The notes: a model not told the origin generated them from the sequence alone. Counted from the first letter of the stretch, positions 41,158 to 50,309 are shown. The stretch is 64,000 nt of DNA from Candidatus Sphingobacterium stercorigallinarum (GCA_019115805.1 DXCW01000173.1:1-64000), one strand, 5' to 3'. Numbers and translations: made by a program.

Positions 41158-41901
41158 ATGTTAAAAGAAGAAAGACAAGCGTACATTATTCATCAAATCA
41201 ACATTCACAATAAAGTGCTCTCCTCTGATTTGAGCGCGCAGCTGAACGTATCGGAAGACACTATTCGTCGAGACCTAAATGAACTTGCAGAGAGTGGTAA
41301 AGTGTTGAAGGTATACGGCGGCGCTCTATCACGATCATTTCAATATCCTTTCCAAGAAGGAAATGTATATGCCAAAGAAGCAAAAAAGGAAATTGCTTCC
41401 AAGGCTATAGTGCTGATAAAAAGTGGGATGACTGTTTTGGTTGGGGGCGGAACTAGCATGATAGAATTGGCTCGAGTCGTCCCGAAAGATGTGCAATGCA
41501 CTTTCTTTACGATTAGTCCGCTAGTGGCCTTGGAGCTGGCGGAAAAAGAGAATTTAGAGGTTATTCTTCTGGGAGGGAAATTGTCGAGAAACACCAACGT
41601 GGTATCGGGCTCCCAAGTAATCAATGAGTTGTCAGAAATTAAGGTCGATCTTTGTCTGCTCGGGACCAATAGTCTCTCCGTGGAGGAGGGGATCACGGAT
41701 TCCGACTGGGAAGTTATCCAGATTAAGAAAGCGATGATCAAGTCCTGTCACAAGCTAGGAGTCTTGAGTATCGTCGAGAAGCTGAATTCTAACCAGAAAC
41801 TACGGGTTTGCCCCTTAAAGGATATCAGCTATCTCATCACCGATCTAGACCCCAAACATCCAGGTTTGACGGAATTCGCGAAACACATTACGGTGATTTG
41901 A
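41158..41901 (+). CDS. DeoR/GlpR family transcriptional regulator
   Basis: 247-aa repressor-type regulator. The DeoR helix-turn-helix at residues 5-58 contains LSSDLSAQLNVSEDTIRRDLNELAESGKVLKVYGGA. The C-terminal effector domain has the IASKAIVLIKSGMTVLVGGGTSMIELA signature that binds sugar phosphates. Target genes are not obvious: the 3' neighbour is a convergent CapA-like gene (overlap 14 nt), and the 5' neighbour is the repeat protein. Confidence 0.93.
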   Translation: MLKEERQAYIIHQINIHNKVLSSDLSAQLNVSEDTIRRDLNELAESGKVLKVYGGALSRSFQYPFQEGNVYAKEAKKEIASKAIVLIKSGMTVLVGGGTSMIELARVVPKDVQCTFFTISPLVALELAEKENLEVILLGGKLSRNTNVVSGSQVINELSEIKVDLCLLGTNSLSVEEGITDSDWEVIQIKKAMIKSCHKLGVLSIVEKLNSNQKLRVCPLKDISYLITDLDPKHPGLTEFAKHITVI

Positions 41902-43000
41902 TTTTCATTTGTTGCTGTATCGCACGCTCTACTACCCACCGGTTACTTTCAATAAATAAGTTGTGCCAAAGCATGCTGTAATCAATGGCTCTATTGAATG
42001 CCAGGCGCTTTAGATGCTTGACCAATCGTTTAAGCGTATAGCGTGGTATTCCGTTGAATGGGGCAGCATAATATGAGGAATGGTGTTTTTCCCACTCTAT
42101 TACAGCCATCTCGTTTATACGGCGCAAGTAATTGGTGTCATTGATCTGCGCATTGAGATCTTGTAGGTAATTGCGAGATCTTTGCTCATCCCATAGGGCT
42201 AAGGTAGAAGCATTTTTATCGACAACATAGAGTTGATGGTCAGTTAACATCCCCTCTTCAAGCACGAGCTCGAGGATTCCGCCACAGTTCCACCCTTTAG
42301 GCTGGGACTTTGCATCAAAGTAAAAATTACCTAAACTGTAATAAATGGGCTTCCCTTGATAAATTTCCATCCCTTGTAAACAGTGAGGATGATGCCCGAT
42401 AACAATATCGGCACCCGCATCGATGAGTTTACGGTATCGATCTCGCCATTCGGGTAAAGGGATATTCCACAGCTCAACCCCCGCGTGAACCTGGATAATT
42501 AAATAGTCGACTTTCTCCGCGTAATTTTCTATGTCTTTGTTTACACGTGGGTGATTTATCCAGGCGTGTCCGGTCTCGCGCTCGCCATTTAGGGCGCTAT
42601 ATCCATTCTCTCCATAGGCTAATAGCCCATATCGGACCCCTCCGAGTTCGGTTGTTTGTAGCCCATAGGCTTCATCAACTGTCCCCACACCCAGAACCAG
42701 CTGTTCTTCTAGTGCGCTGACGGTCTGATTTAACGCTTCCGGCCCGAAGTCGCCAATGTGATTGTTGGCCAATGAGAAACAATTAAAACCGATGTCTTTT
42801 AACCAGACAGGGGCTGAACGATGTTGTTGAACCAAGGGGCCGGTCTTCAAAATCGCAGTACCGGATCCCTCTAGCGGCGCCTCAAAATTACAACACAGCA
42901 GGTCGGATCGGGAAAATAGCGCTTGCAGCGCGCTATCGATTTTCGGCTGATTTAGGCACACGACGTCGCCGACAAATTGAAGTCTATGAATGTTTGACAT
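41888..43000 (-). CDS. CapA family protein (metallophosphatase fold)
   Basis: 370-aa protein related to the poly-gamma-glutamate capsule protein CapA/PgsA. Motifs of the calcineurin-like fold are present: FVGDVV (9-14), NFEAPL, ANNHIGDFG (78-86), IIQVHAGVELW (about 168-178) and GHHPHCLQG (202-210), followed by YYSLGNFYFD. There is no signal peptide or N-terminal membrane helix, unlike many CapA proteins, so it may be cytoplasmic. It is the last gene of a three-gene minus-strand unit; its start overlaps the end of the PP-loop gene by 17 nt. Confidence 0.9.
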   Translation of the reverse strand: MSNIHRLQFVGDVVCLNQPKIDSALQALFSRSDLLCCNFEAPLEGSGTAILKTGPLVQQHRSAPVWLKDIGFNCFSLANNHIGDFGPEALNQTVSALEEQLVLGVGTVDEAYGLQTTELGGVRYGLLAYGENGYSALNGERETGHAWINHPRVNKDIENYAEKVDYLIIQVHAGVELWNIPLPEWRDRYRKLIDAGADIVIGHHPHCLQGMEIYQGKPIYYSLGNFYFDAKSQPKGWNCGGILELVLEEGMLTDHQLYVVDKNASTLALWDEQRSRNYLQDLNAQINDTNYLRRINEMAVIEWEKHHSSYYAAPFNGIPRYTLKRLVKHLKRLAFNRAIDYSMLWHNLFIESNRWVVERAIQQQMKIKSP

Positions 43001-44360
43001 AGGCGTCTCTTTTTAATAACAACTGTTCTATAGGTTTGATGGTGATATAGGCGAAATAAGCGTCTATGAGCGTGTTTTTTGCGCCTAAGAGTTTTAAAAC
43101 CCCTTTTATTTTGGGCGTGTGCATCAGTCGTTGGAATACGCGTTCGCTAGGACCAATATACTGAATTTTGCGGTTAATCCATTCGAGATAAGATGACTCG
43201 AAATGTTCCCGCAAAATGTCGGTTCGCAGTGGTGCTAATTTTTCATTGGTAAGGGCTATATAATTCAGTGAATTTTGGTATGTAAACGCATGTTTTTCCT
43301 CTTCGAAAAGCAAGTTCTGTCGCCGAAAGTAGTCCCTCTGCCAATGCCGATCGCTTCTTCTATTTTGAGGTAATCTCAACATGGAAAGTGCCAGGTTTTC
43401 ATCTAAAAATGGAGAATATCCGGGGTAGCCTATTTTTTCTGGAACGGTGATCAAATATTGAAGCATCATCATTTTGGTTCGCATTGCAGTAATTATTCTA
43501 AATTCCGGTATTTTAAGGGCATCTTTTTGAGACTCCCAAACGGACTCGACCAGGGAACGGTAGTCTGGCTTGATGGCGCGCTTACTATCGGCACTCATAC
43601 CGTGGGTATGCCCTAATTTTCGATAGTGTGTCGGGGCGTTTATTTCGGGCACGTGAACAGCTCCTGCCCAAGCGTCGCCGATGATACCGCTTAATAATCG
43701 CATCGGATTGTTGTCTTCAGCAGCTTGTATTTTGTCATAAAACTCCATATGGTAGGTGCCGGATGCAGCTACCGCCGGCCCAAACTGTTTATACCACTGA
43801 TCCATATACACGTTGAATACGCCAAGATCGATGCGGCTCCATTGCGTTCCGAGTCGTTGCGATAAGAGGCCGGCATAAACCGATTCTCTAGATTTGTGTT
43901 GATCAGCTGAAGTTCCGTACGTATAGGCGTGAATACGTGATTTGTCCTCCAACAGCACGTTTAGGAGGCGAGAGTCAAAACCACCGCTCGTTGGAATTAG
44001 GATGTCTTCGGTGAAGCTGTTGGCCCAATTGTTTACCGCGGACTTGAGCCCGTCCATTACCTCATGCTCCGAAGTCGATGGGCCGTTAAGCAAATCGAGC
44101 GTTTGATCCCTTTCTTTAAGAACTCGAAGGCCCTCACTGTCTTTGTGAAGGCTTTGATAAGGGAGGAGATATTCAACGTCTTTCACCGGGGTTCGGCCGA
44201 ATACGCTATAACCGTAATCGAGATAAGCCGCCAGACCTTGAGCGTCGATTTCGAGATTGTTATAATCAATAACCTCATGAATATCCTCGCTATACTGCTG
44301 CGTCTTTTTGTTGAAGAAAAGGGTTCTGTAGCCCACCCAGTTTCCTTTTGCTACTTCCAT
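42984..44360 (-). CDS. Asparagine-synthetase-like PP-loop protein without glutaminase site
   Basis: 458-aa protein of the asparagine synthase (PP-loop ATPase) family. The ATP-binding SGGFDS is at 125-130, after PTSGG. The first 75 residues, with GYSVFGRTPVKDVEYLLPYQ, are the tail of the normal N-terminal glutaminase domain, but the catalytic Cys2 and the rest of the domain are absent. It therefore needs free ammonia or another amine, or adenylates a carboxylate for another nucleophile. It lies between a flippase and a CapA-like gene in overlapping arrangement, so a role in glycan or peptide modification of surface polymers is likely. Substrate unknown. Confidence 0.82.
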   Translation of the reverse strand: MEVAKGNWVGYRTLFFNKKTQQYSEDIHEVIDYNNLEIDAQGLAAYLDYGYSVFGRTPVKDVEYLLPYQSLHKDSEGLRVLKERDQTLDLLNGPSTSEHEVMDGLKSAVNNWANSFTEDILIPTSGGFDSRLLNVLLEDKSRIHAYTYGTSADQHKSRESVYAGLLSQRLGTQWSRIDLGVFNVYMDQWYKQFGPAVAASGTYHMEFYDKIQAAEDNNPMRLLSGIIGDAWAGAVHVPEINAPTHYRKLGHTHGMSADSKRAIKPDYRSLVESVWESQKDALKIPEFRIITAMRTKMMMLQYLITVPEKIGYPGYSPFLDENLALSMLRLPQNRRSDRHWQRDYFRRQNLLFEEEKHAFTYQNSLNYIALTNEKLAPLRTDILREHFESSYLEWINRKIQYIGPSERVFQRLMHTPKIKGVLKLLGAKNTLIDAYFAYITIKPIEQLLLKRDAYVKHS

Positions 44361-45814
44361 TAATGCGATTTAGAAAATTTGCGACTTAAGAGTTCCACGA
44401 TCTCTAGCCAGATCTCGTTTTTTATAAACTGATTGAAGATGATGTATACCATCACGAATATAAGGCTTTGCGTTGTGATTAGTGACAGTTCATGGGAAAC
44501 CAAACTAAACTGCTGGGGAATAGAAGCGATCGCCGCTGAAAATAGGCTGATGAAGAAGGCGGGGAAAATATCTTTCACTTGCTTAACTATGCCGTATCCG
44601 TAGACGCCTTGGCTGATGATCGCTGCACACAGAAAACAGGCAATTCGGAGTCCGATCTGTCCATATATGACTGCAAACAATCCGTGCTTATAGGTGAAAG
44701 CCAGTAAAACGAGCGCAAATGCCCACTTGATTATTTCCAGGCGTAAAGATAAGCCCGAACGCCCTTTGATATTTAAAAAGTTGACATTCATATCGCCCAA
44801 GGAGATAAACAGGCCGGCAAAGCAGAGCAACTGAAAGTAGGGAACGGATGATTGCCAGGTCTCGGTCAAGAAAAATGAAAAACTAGGCTCAGCGATCGCG
44901 ATAGCTAAAAAACTAGCGGGGAAAAGAACGAAAGCAAGCGTCCGCATCGTCTTTCTGCAAGCGTTCAGGAAACGCGGACGGTCATCCTGAATTGGCGTCA
45001 GCGTCGATAATGTCGTGCCTTGAATGATCGATGAGATCAGGAGATTGGGTGTTTCCCCCCATTTGTTAGCTTGATAGTAGTAACCGGTATTGCTGATCGA
45101 AAAATGAGACCCTATAAACGAATAGTAAAAGGGAGACAATGCTTTTCCCATAATATTTGACGCAATGAATGATAAGGAAAACGATAGATGGCGCTTGAGT
45201 GTTTGATAATGTATTCGGAAATCCATTTTCCAATCCCCCCAAAGCCAGAGCAAGACGGTCCGAAAAAAAGCGTATAGCACCGGCTGTAGAATTAGCGGCC
45301 AGACTCCATACTCCAAGTAGGCTAGTGTAATCACAATAATGCCCGTAATGAAGATAGCTATGACGTTGATCCGAGCCGTAATTTGAAATTGAAAATTCTT
45401 CAATATCTTGACATATTGGACGATCCCGAAGGCATGAATCAGAATTTGTAAAAACATGACCCGAGCGTATAGTGCCAAATGTTCAATGCCGTTATGATGC
45501 TCGATAAGTGGTGCGGCAAAAAACAGCAGGGCGTACAGGAATAAGCTTGCCGTTAAATTAAAAACAAACATACTCGAGTAATCTCGTTCGCCCACCACCC
45601 TTGTGCGAACTAAGGAGGTGGCCAATCCACTGTCAATAAAGGCTGTAGCGACCGTAGAGAAGATCAATAGGATACCGATTACACCAAAATCTTCTGGACT
45701 CAATATCCGCGCCGTGACGATGCCTACAATGGTGACAATACCTTGATTACCGAATCGGTCAATCGCATTCCAAAAAAGCCCGTTAATAGTGATGTTCTTC
45801 GTGTTTTCGCTCAT
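44360..45814 (-). CDS. Wzx-like polysaccharide flippase
   Basis: Membrane transporter of the MOP/MATE superfamily (oligosaccharide flippase type), about 484 aa with 12-14 hydrophobic helices. The N-terminal GLFWNAIDRFGNQGIVTIVGIVTARILSPEDFGVIGI is typical of lipopolysaccharide/O-antigen flippases. Members move lipid-linked sugars across the inner membrane. The open frame begins at 45883, but MSENTKNITINGL (ATG 45814) is the likely start. The gene leads the unit flippase / PP-loop / CapA, and the stop codon overlaps the next start by one base (TAATG). Confidence 0.92.
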   Translation of the reverse strand: MSENTKNITINGLFWNAIDRFGNQGIVTIVGIVTARILSPEDFGVIGILLIFSTVATAFIDSGLATSLVRTRVVGERDYSSMFVFNLTASLFLYALLFFAAPLIEHHNGIEHLALYARVMFLQILIHAFGIVQYVKILKNFQFQITARINVIAIFITGIIVITLAYLEYGVWPLILQPVLYAFFRTVLLWLWGDWKMDFRIHYQTLKRHLSFSLSFIASNIMGKALSPFYYSFIGSHFSISNTGYYYQANKWGETPNLLISSIIQGTTLSTLTPIQDDRPRFLNACRKTMRTLAFVLFPASFLAIAIAEPSFSFFLTETWQSSVPYFQLLCFAGLFISLGDMNVNFLNIKGRSGLSLRLEIIKWAFALVLLAFTYKHGLFAVIYGQIGLRIACFLCAAIISQGVYGYGIVKQVKDIFPAFFISLFSAAIASIPQQFSLVSHELSLITTQSLIFVMVYIIFNQFIKNEIWLEIVELLSRKFSKSH

Positions 45815-45944
45815 GTAGCTCTCGAACTTATCTGTTTCATGTTTCGCTGACTCGAAATGTGGTTGGGCGCCCACTCTTTTCAAAGGAGTGGTGCTGATCT
45901 CCCTCGCCGTCGTTTAAGAATGGAAACGTCCCATTCATTACCTT

Positions 45945-45952
45945 CAAAGATA
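45945..45952 (-). promoter_or_regulatory. -7 box upstream of the flippase operon
   Basis: Minus-strand TATCTTTG matches TAnnTTTG. A second match, TAAATTTG, lies at 45965-45972. The ATG at 45814 is about 130 nt downstream, so the leader would be long. Confidence 0.35.
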
Positions 45953-46062
45953 GCTGCTGAACCACAAATTTAGGAAAGTTTCTTTAGGGCACGGGAAAAA
46001 AGCATTATACTTCATACATTGAAATTAAACGTCTATATTTATTTTGGATTAGAATTGTAAAT

Positions 46063-46986
46063 ATGCTAGCACCCATCGCTCTTTTCGTTTATAACCGACC
46101 GGTACACACCCGTAAAACGCTTACTGCATTAGAAAAGAATACTTTGGCGGAGCAATCTGAGATTTATATTTTTTCTGATGGAGCAAAGACTGCGGCGGAT
46201 ATTGATTCGGTGAATCAAGTGCGATCCATTATTAGAGAGCCATGGAAATTTAAACATATTTATATCGTCGAACGGGCGCACAATAAAGGATTAGCCGAAA
46301 GTGTTATTGACGGGGTCACTCAAGTCGTTGAAAAGCATGGACGTATCGTGGTGTTGGAGGACGATCTCCAGACTGCTCCTTATGCGTTGAAATATTTTAA
46401 TGACGCATTAAATCACTACCAAGATCAAGAGCAAGTCATGGAAATATCCGGTTATATGTATCCGGTTGAGAAACAGAAAAAGCTGCCACCTTCTTTTTTC
46501 TTTCGTGTAGCGAATAGCTGGGGTTGGGCTACTTGGGATCGAGCTTGGGAAAAATTTAATCCGGATATTGAAGAGTTAACAAAGAAATTTTCAAGAAAAC
46601 AAAGAAAGGCCTTTGCTGTGGATGGAACCGAGAATTTTTGGAAGCAAGTCAAACAGTATAAAGCAGGTAAAATTAATTCCTGGGCGATTCGTTGGTATCT
46701 GTCTGTTTTTCGGCACGACGGTTTGGTTCTATATCCACGATACTCTATGATACAGAATATCGGAACGGATGGATCAGGTACGCATTCAGATGTTGATGCG
46801 GTGTATCGTACACGCTTAGCAGATAAACCGGTCAGGCGTTTTCCGAAACGAATACAAGAGGATTCTCGCGCCTTAGAACAAATCAAACATTTCTATAAAA
46901 ATCGCAAGGGTAACTTTTTCGAACGGCTGGCTCGATATCTGGAAAAAGTGATTCGAAAGCGAAAGTTTCGGGCTTTAAAGCGTTAA
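46063..46986 (+). CDS. Glycosyltransferase (GT-A fold, GNT-I-like)
   Basis: 307-aa glycosyltransferase. The N-terminal PIALFVYNRPVHTRKTLTAL matches a nucleotide-sugar transferase group common in Bacteroidota glycan loci, and RIVVLEDDLQTAP (about residues 102-114) has the DxD-like EDD metal site. FRVANSWGWATWDRAW is another family hallmark. There is no signal peptide; it acts at the cytoplasmic side of the inner membrane. Donor and acceptor cannot be told. It converges with the FkbM gene with a 4-nt overlap. Confidence 0.9.
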   Translation: MLAPIALFVYNRPVHTRKTLTALEKNTLAEQSEIYIFSDGAKTAADIDSVNQVRSIIREPWKFKHIYIVERAHNKGLAESVIDGVTQVVEKHGRIVVLEDDLQTAPYALKYFNDALNHYQDQEQVMEISGYMYPVEKQKKLPPSFFFRVANSWGWATWDRAWEKFNPDIEELTKKFSRKQRKAFAVDGTENFWKQVKQYKAGKINSWAIRWYLSVFRHDGLVLYPRYSMIQNIGTDGSGTHSDVDAVYRTRLADKPVRRFPKRIQEDSRALEQIKHFYKNRKGNFFERLARYLEKVIRKRKFRALKR

Positions 46987-47681
46987 TTTTGTGAGTCTTT
47001 GAAAAACAATGTGCGTTTTGTTTTTGCAATGAGTTTATATTCTTGCGCGCGCATGAACCGATAAATTTGTGATGCATGTAGGGCGTTAAAATCGATCTCT
47101 TCTTCCACCAATACAAATTGAGGTCGAAACCGTTCCCAATCATTTGATTGGAGTACGATTAAATCAAACCCCTCGGCGTCGACTGACATGAAATCGATAT
47201 GGATGTCCCGAGGAAGGTTGTTTTTGAGTATATCTCGTAGAGGAAGCGTGGGAATTGGAATCGTCTTAATCAAGTGGTACCGCGAGTGAAGGCCGTCTCT
47301 TTTTCTTGAGACCTCCTGACAAAATCCGTTGAGCGCAGGTTCATTGAAACAGTAATAGGTAAGCGTTTGTGGTTGCGCACTAACGCCCAAGTTTAGATTG
47401 GTGTCGTTTTTTCGAAACAGCTGAAACCACTTCATGGCGTGAGGTGAAGGCTCAATGTTAATCCCCCTCCAACCTTTCTGGTAAAAGTACATCGTATTGG
47501 AAAACCGGTACGGGTGGTGGGCGCCCACGTCGATATAGAATCCTCTGTATCGCTTTTTTCCCTCGTAAAATCCCCGGAGAACCATATCTTCACCTTCTTG
47601 CGAATACGAATACGCGTGTCGGAACTTGTCGATAGGTAGATACTTCAGAATGAGCTGTTTAATCTTGGTCAGCTTGCTCAT
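46983..47681 (-). CDS. FkbM family methyltransferase
   Basis: 232-aa SAM-dependent methyltransferase of the FkbM type. The GFYIDVGAHHPYRFSNTMYFYQKGWRGINIEPSP stretch (about 47-80) is the SAM-binding region, and DFMSVDAEGFDLIVLQ is the typical FkbM motif in the second half. Such enzymes often O-methylate sugars in surface polysaccharides. It belongs to the glycan region and is transcribed alone on the minus strand. Confidence 0.9.
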   Translation of the reverse strand: MSKLTKIKQLILKYLPIDKFRHAYSYSQEGEDMVLRGFYEGKKRYRGFYIDVGAHHPYRFSNTMYFYQKGWRGINIEPSPHAMKWFQLFRKNDTNLNLGVSAQPQTLTYYCFNEPALNGFCQEVSRKRDGLHSRYHLIKTIPIPTLPLRDILKNNLPRDIHIDFMSVDAEGFDLIVLQSNDWERFRPQFVLVEEEIDFNALHASQIYRFMRAQEYKLIAKTKRTLFFKDSQN

Positions 47682-47829
47682 GGTTTATTTATCTTGATGT
47701 ATCAAACGGTGTAGTGCAAAAAAAATGCCGGTTTAAAAAATGGATGGATCTGACCTGGAGCGCAACGGGTGTTCCGATTATCACCGGTGAATTAATAGTT
47801 ACCCATAGTGGTTATTGTCAGTTATTCGC

Positions 47830-47837
47830 TATTTTTG
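47830..47837 (+). promoter_or_regulatory. -7 promoter box of the GT2 gene
   Basis: TATTTTTG, perfect TAnnTTTG, 8 nt before the ATG at 47846. It lies inside the longer open frame that begins at 47714, which argues for the shorter protein. Confidence 0.45.
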
Positions 47838-47845
47838 CGGTTGCA

Positions 47846-48619
47846 ATGAATTCAAAACCCCGCAGTGCACAATGTCCGAGAGTCTCGATTATTACCGTAG
47901 TGTATAATAATGAGGCGGATATTCGCTATACTTTAGACTCAGTCGCAAAGCAAACCTACGCCGATAAAGAATATATCGTGATTGACGGCGGATCAACCGA
48001 TGGTACATTACCATTAATAGAGCGTTATGGTAACGCCATAACACGGTTGGTGTCGGAACCTGATCGTGGGATTTACGACGCGATGAATAAGGGATTGGCT
48101 TTGGCGCGTGGTGAATATGTGTTGTTTCTGAATTCGGGGGATGAATTTTTTGACGAGGGAACCTTGGCACATATTTTTACTCGAACCGATAATGCCGATA
48201 TCTATTATGGAGAAACTAAACTTGTTGACTCACATAGAAAGATTATTGGAGATCGCCGGCACGCTGCACCTGCGACGTTTAATTGGAAATCGTTCAAATA
48301 TGGGATGAATATTTGTCATCAGGCCATTTATGTTAAGAGAGCCATTGCAGAGCCTTACGATCTTCAATATCAACTTAGTGCGGATATCGATTGGGTGATT
48401 CGAGCGGCTAAGAAGGCAAGCACGATTGTCAATGTCGATGCTTACGTGGCTAAATACCTCGTGGGAGGGGTTTCTCAAAAAAGGTTGAGACAAAGCCTTA
48501 AAGAAAGATATCGTATCCTGAGTACCTATTACGGCGTACTGCCGAACTTGTTTAATCATTTAGTGATGGCTTGGAGACTGGTGAACTACCGACTACGACA
48601 TGGGAAAACAAGAGACTGA
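47846..48619 (+). CDS. Family 2 glycosyltransferase
   Basis: About 257-aa GT2 enzyme from the ATG at 47846. The GT-A core begins with VSIITVVYNNEADIRYTLDSVAKQTYADKEYIVIDGGSTDGT, followed by DRGIYDAMNKGLALARGEYVLFLNSGDEF, which is the pattern of the WcaA/WcaE-like transferases. It transfers a sugar to a surface-glycan intermediate. The upstream open frame (47714-47845) lacks family similarity and includes the promoter box. Its end overlaps DUF3820 by 20 nt. Confidence 0.92.
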   Translation: MNSKPRSAQCPRVSIITVVYNNEADIRYTLDSVAKQTYADKEYIVIDGGSTDGTLPLIERYGNAITRLVSEPDRGIYDAMNKGLALARGEYVLFLNSGDEFFDEGTLAHIFTRTDNADIYYGETKLVDSHRKIIGDRRHAAPATFNWKSFKYGMNICHQAIYVKRAIAEPYDLQYQLSADIDWVIRAAKKASTIVNVDAYVAKYLVGGVSQKRLRQSLKERYRILSTYYGVLPNLFNHLVMAWRLVNYRLRHGKTRD

Positions 48620-48836
48620 TTTTTTTGATCCGCACGTACTCATCGAGGTAGCGAATTATCGGATGCCCTTTGGGAAATATAAAGGAATTCGCTTATGCCA
48701 TTTGCCCGAATCTTATTTGGTCTGGTTTCGTTCAAAAGGATTCCCGCCAGGGAAGCTTGGCTCTTTGCTGGAACTGATCTATGAAATCAAACTGAATGGT
48801 CTTGAGCACTTGTTGTATCCATTAATGAAAAAATAA
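48600..48836 (+). CDS. DUF3820 family protein
   Basis: 78-aa protein of the DUF3820 family, sometimes labelled putative quorum-sensing-regulated virulence factor. The core is MPFGKYKGIRLCHLPESYLVWFRSKGFPPGKLG, which is the family pattern; the GKYKG region resembles part of exonuclease-linked small domains. Its function is not established. It overlaps the GT2 gene by 20 nt, so translation is probably coupled to it, although a role in glycan synthesis does not follow. Confidence 0.88.
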   Translation: MGKQETDFFDPHVLIEVANYRMPFGKYKGIRLCHLPESYLVWFRSKGFPPGKLGSLLELIYEIKLNGLEHLLYPLMKK

Positions 48837-48866
48837 GTCACCCACCATTCTACGGTCGATTTTTTT

Positions 48867-48874
48867 TATATTTG
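48867..48874 (+). promoter_or_regulatory. -7 promoter box of trhO
   Basis: TATATTTG, perfect match, 45 nt before the ATG at 48920. The alternative upstream start at 48872 overlaps this box and is unlikely. Confidence 0.5.
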
Positions 48875-48919
48875 CCAAATATTTTAACATTAAACGCCGT
48901 TTGCAGCGGTATCAATGAT

Positions 48920-49891
48920 ATGAAAACATTTCAAACTCTGCTGTACTATTGCTACAGCCCTATCGATAATGCAGAGAAATTTGCAGAAGATCATCTCGCA
49001 TTTTGTAAATCACTAGGTCTTGTCGGGCGTATTATTGTGGCGGAGGAAGGCCTCAATGGGACTGTCTCAGGCACAAAGGAAGCTTGTCAGGATTATATGA
49101 ATGCCATACACGCCGACCCGCGATTCGCAAAGACAGATTTTAAGATTGATGAGGTAGAAGAACCATCGTTTATTAAAATGCATTGCCGGTATAAGGCAGA
49201 AATTGTGCATTCGGGCCTTCGCGATCCCTCGCTAATTGACCCCACTCGTGAAACAGGTGTTCACCTGGAGCCTGAAGAGTTCCTAAAGATGAAAGACCAA
49301 GAAGATGTCGTAGTTTTAGATGTGCGTTCTAACTACGAACATAGTGTGGGCCGATTCAAAAATGCGTTAACATTGGATATAGAGAACTTTCGGGAGTTCC
49401 CTGAAAAAGTGAAAGAATTGGAGTCCTTAAAAGGAAAGAAGATTCTAACCTATTGCACAGGAGGTATCAAATGTGAAAAAGCATCCGCATTGCTCTTGAA
49501 AGAAGGGTTCAAAGAGGTGTATCAATTGCACGGAGGTATTATTAAGTACGGTAAAGAAGTTGGGGGAAAGGATTTTGAAGGGGACTGTTACGTATTTGAT
49601 AATCGGGTCACAGTGCCCGTGAATGCGGTGAACCCGACCGTTATCTCTACGTGTAGAAACTGTGGCAAAGTGACCGCTAAAATGATCAATTGCGCTAATC
49701 CTGTTTGTAATGAGCATTTCACCCAATGCGATGAATGTGGACAGCAGATGGATGGCTGTTGTTCCGCAGCTTGTATGGAGCATCCGCGTAAGCGTGTCTA
49801 CGACGGGACCGGCTATTATGTGAAAGTTCCTCAACCGGTAAATGTGGAAAAGATTTCCAAGCGCAAGCATAAAAAAATGGTAAAAAATTAA
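48920..49891 (+). CDS. trhO: tRNA uridine(34) hydroxylase (rhodanese-related, YceA/TrhO)
   Basis: About 323-aa TrhO, which hydroxylates uridine 34 of certain tRNAs in an oxygen-dependent reaction. The N-terminal domain has GRIIVAEEGLNGTVSG and FKIDEVEEPSFIKMHCRYKAEIV. The central rhodanese domain carries the active Cys in YCTGGIKCEKASALL, and the C-terminal part has many cysteines (CRNCGKV, NCANPVCNEHFTQCDECGQQMDGCCS), probably a zinc-binding tail. It starts after its own -7 box. Confidence 0.93.
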   Translation: MKTFQTLLYYCYSPIDNAEKFAEDHLAFCKSLGLVGRIIVAEEGLNGTVSGTKEACQDYMNAIHADPRFAKTDFKIDEVEEPSFIKMHCRYKAEIVHSGLRDPSLIDPTRETGVHLEPEEFLKMKDQEDVVVLDVRSNYEHSVGRFKNALTLDIENFREFPEKVKELESLKGKKILTYCTGGIKCEKASALLLKEGFKEVYQLHGGIIKYGKEVGGKDFEGDCYVFDNRVTVPVNAVNPTVISTCRNCGKVTAKMINCANPVCNEHFTQCDECGQQMDGCCSAACMEHPRKRVYDGTGYYVKVPQPVNVEKISKRKHKKMVKN

Positions 49892-49912
49892 CATTTGATT
49901 GAAAATCGATTG

Positions 49913-49951
49913 AAAAGCACTTATCTTGGTTGTAGATAAGTGCTTTTTTTC
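49913..49951 (+). terminator. Rho-independent terminator after trhO
   Basis: AAAAGCACTTATC and GATAAGTGCTTTT form a perfect 13-bp stem (49913-49925 / 49935-49947) with a 9-nt loop and a continuing T-run, 22 nt behind the trhO stop. Confidence 0.85.
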
Positions 49952-49967
49952 TTTAATCCCCCAGCCA

Positions 49968-50309
49968 ATGGAAAACCAAAGAGTGGATATGTTTCTCATG
50001 TCCCACAGTCGATATTTTGAATCCTATCAATTGATGGAAATCAGAAACTTGCTCATGCAGGCCGAAGACGAAAAAATGACGCAGATCCATTTGCAATCGT
50101 ATAAGGATCCTACCACGATGCTGATTGTGTCTTTGATAGCGGGCACGCTTGGCGTAGACCGTTTTTTAATCGGGCAGACCGGGTTGGGTATCTTAAAACT
50201 TGTTACAATTGGTGGATTAGGGATTTGGACCGTCATCGACTGGTTTTTGATCATGGGAATCACCAAACGTCGTAACTTTAAACGCCTAATCGACGGGTTA
50301 AGGTATTAG
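49968..50309 (+). CDS. TM2 domain membrane protein
   Basis: About 113-aa small membrane protein. The TM2 domain contains two helices with the family motif DRFLIGQTGLGILKLVTIGGLGIWTVIDWFLI (about residues 62-93). The N-terminal 40 residues are a charged amphipathic part. The frame is open from 49926, but that part lies within the trhO terminator, so MENQRVDM (ATG 49968) is the likely start. Function is not known. It converges with the barrel gene (19 bp between stops). Confidence 0.88.
   Translation: MENQRVDMFLMSHSRYFESYQLMEIRNLLMQAEDEKMTQIHLQSYKDPTTMLIVSLIAGTLGVDRFLIGQTGLGILKLVTIGGLGIWTVIDWFLIMGITKRRNFKRLIDGLRY

Noticed and set aside
41888-48619. Glycan region as an integrated mobile island
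   Set aside because: No integrase, transposase, direct repeats or tRNA at either edge; mixed gene orientation alone is not evidence of transfer.
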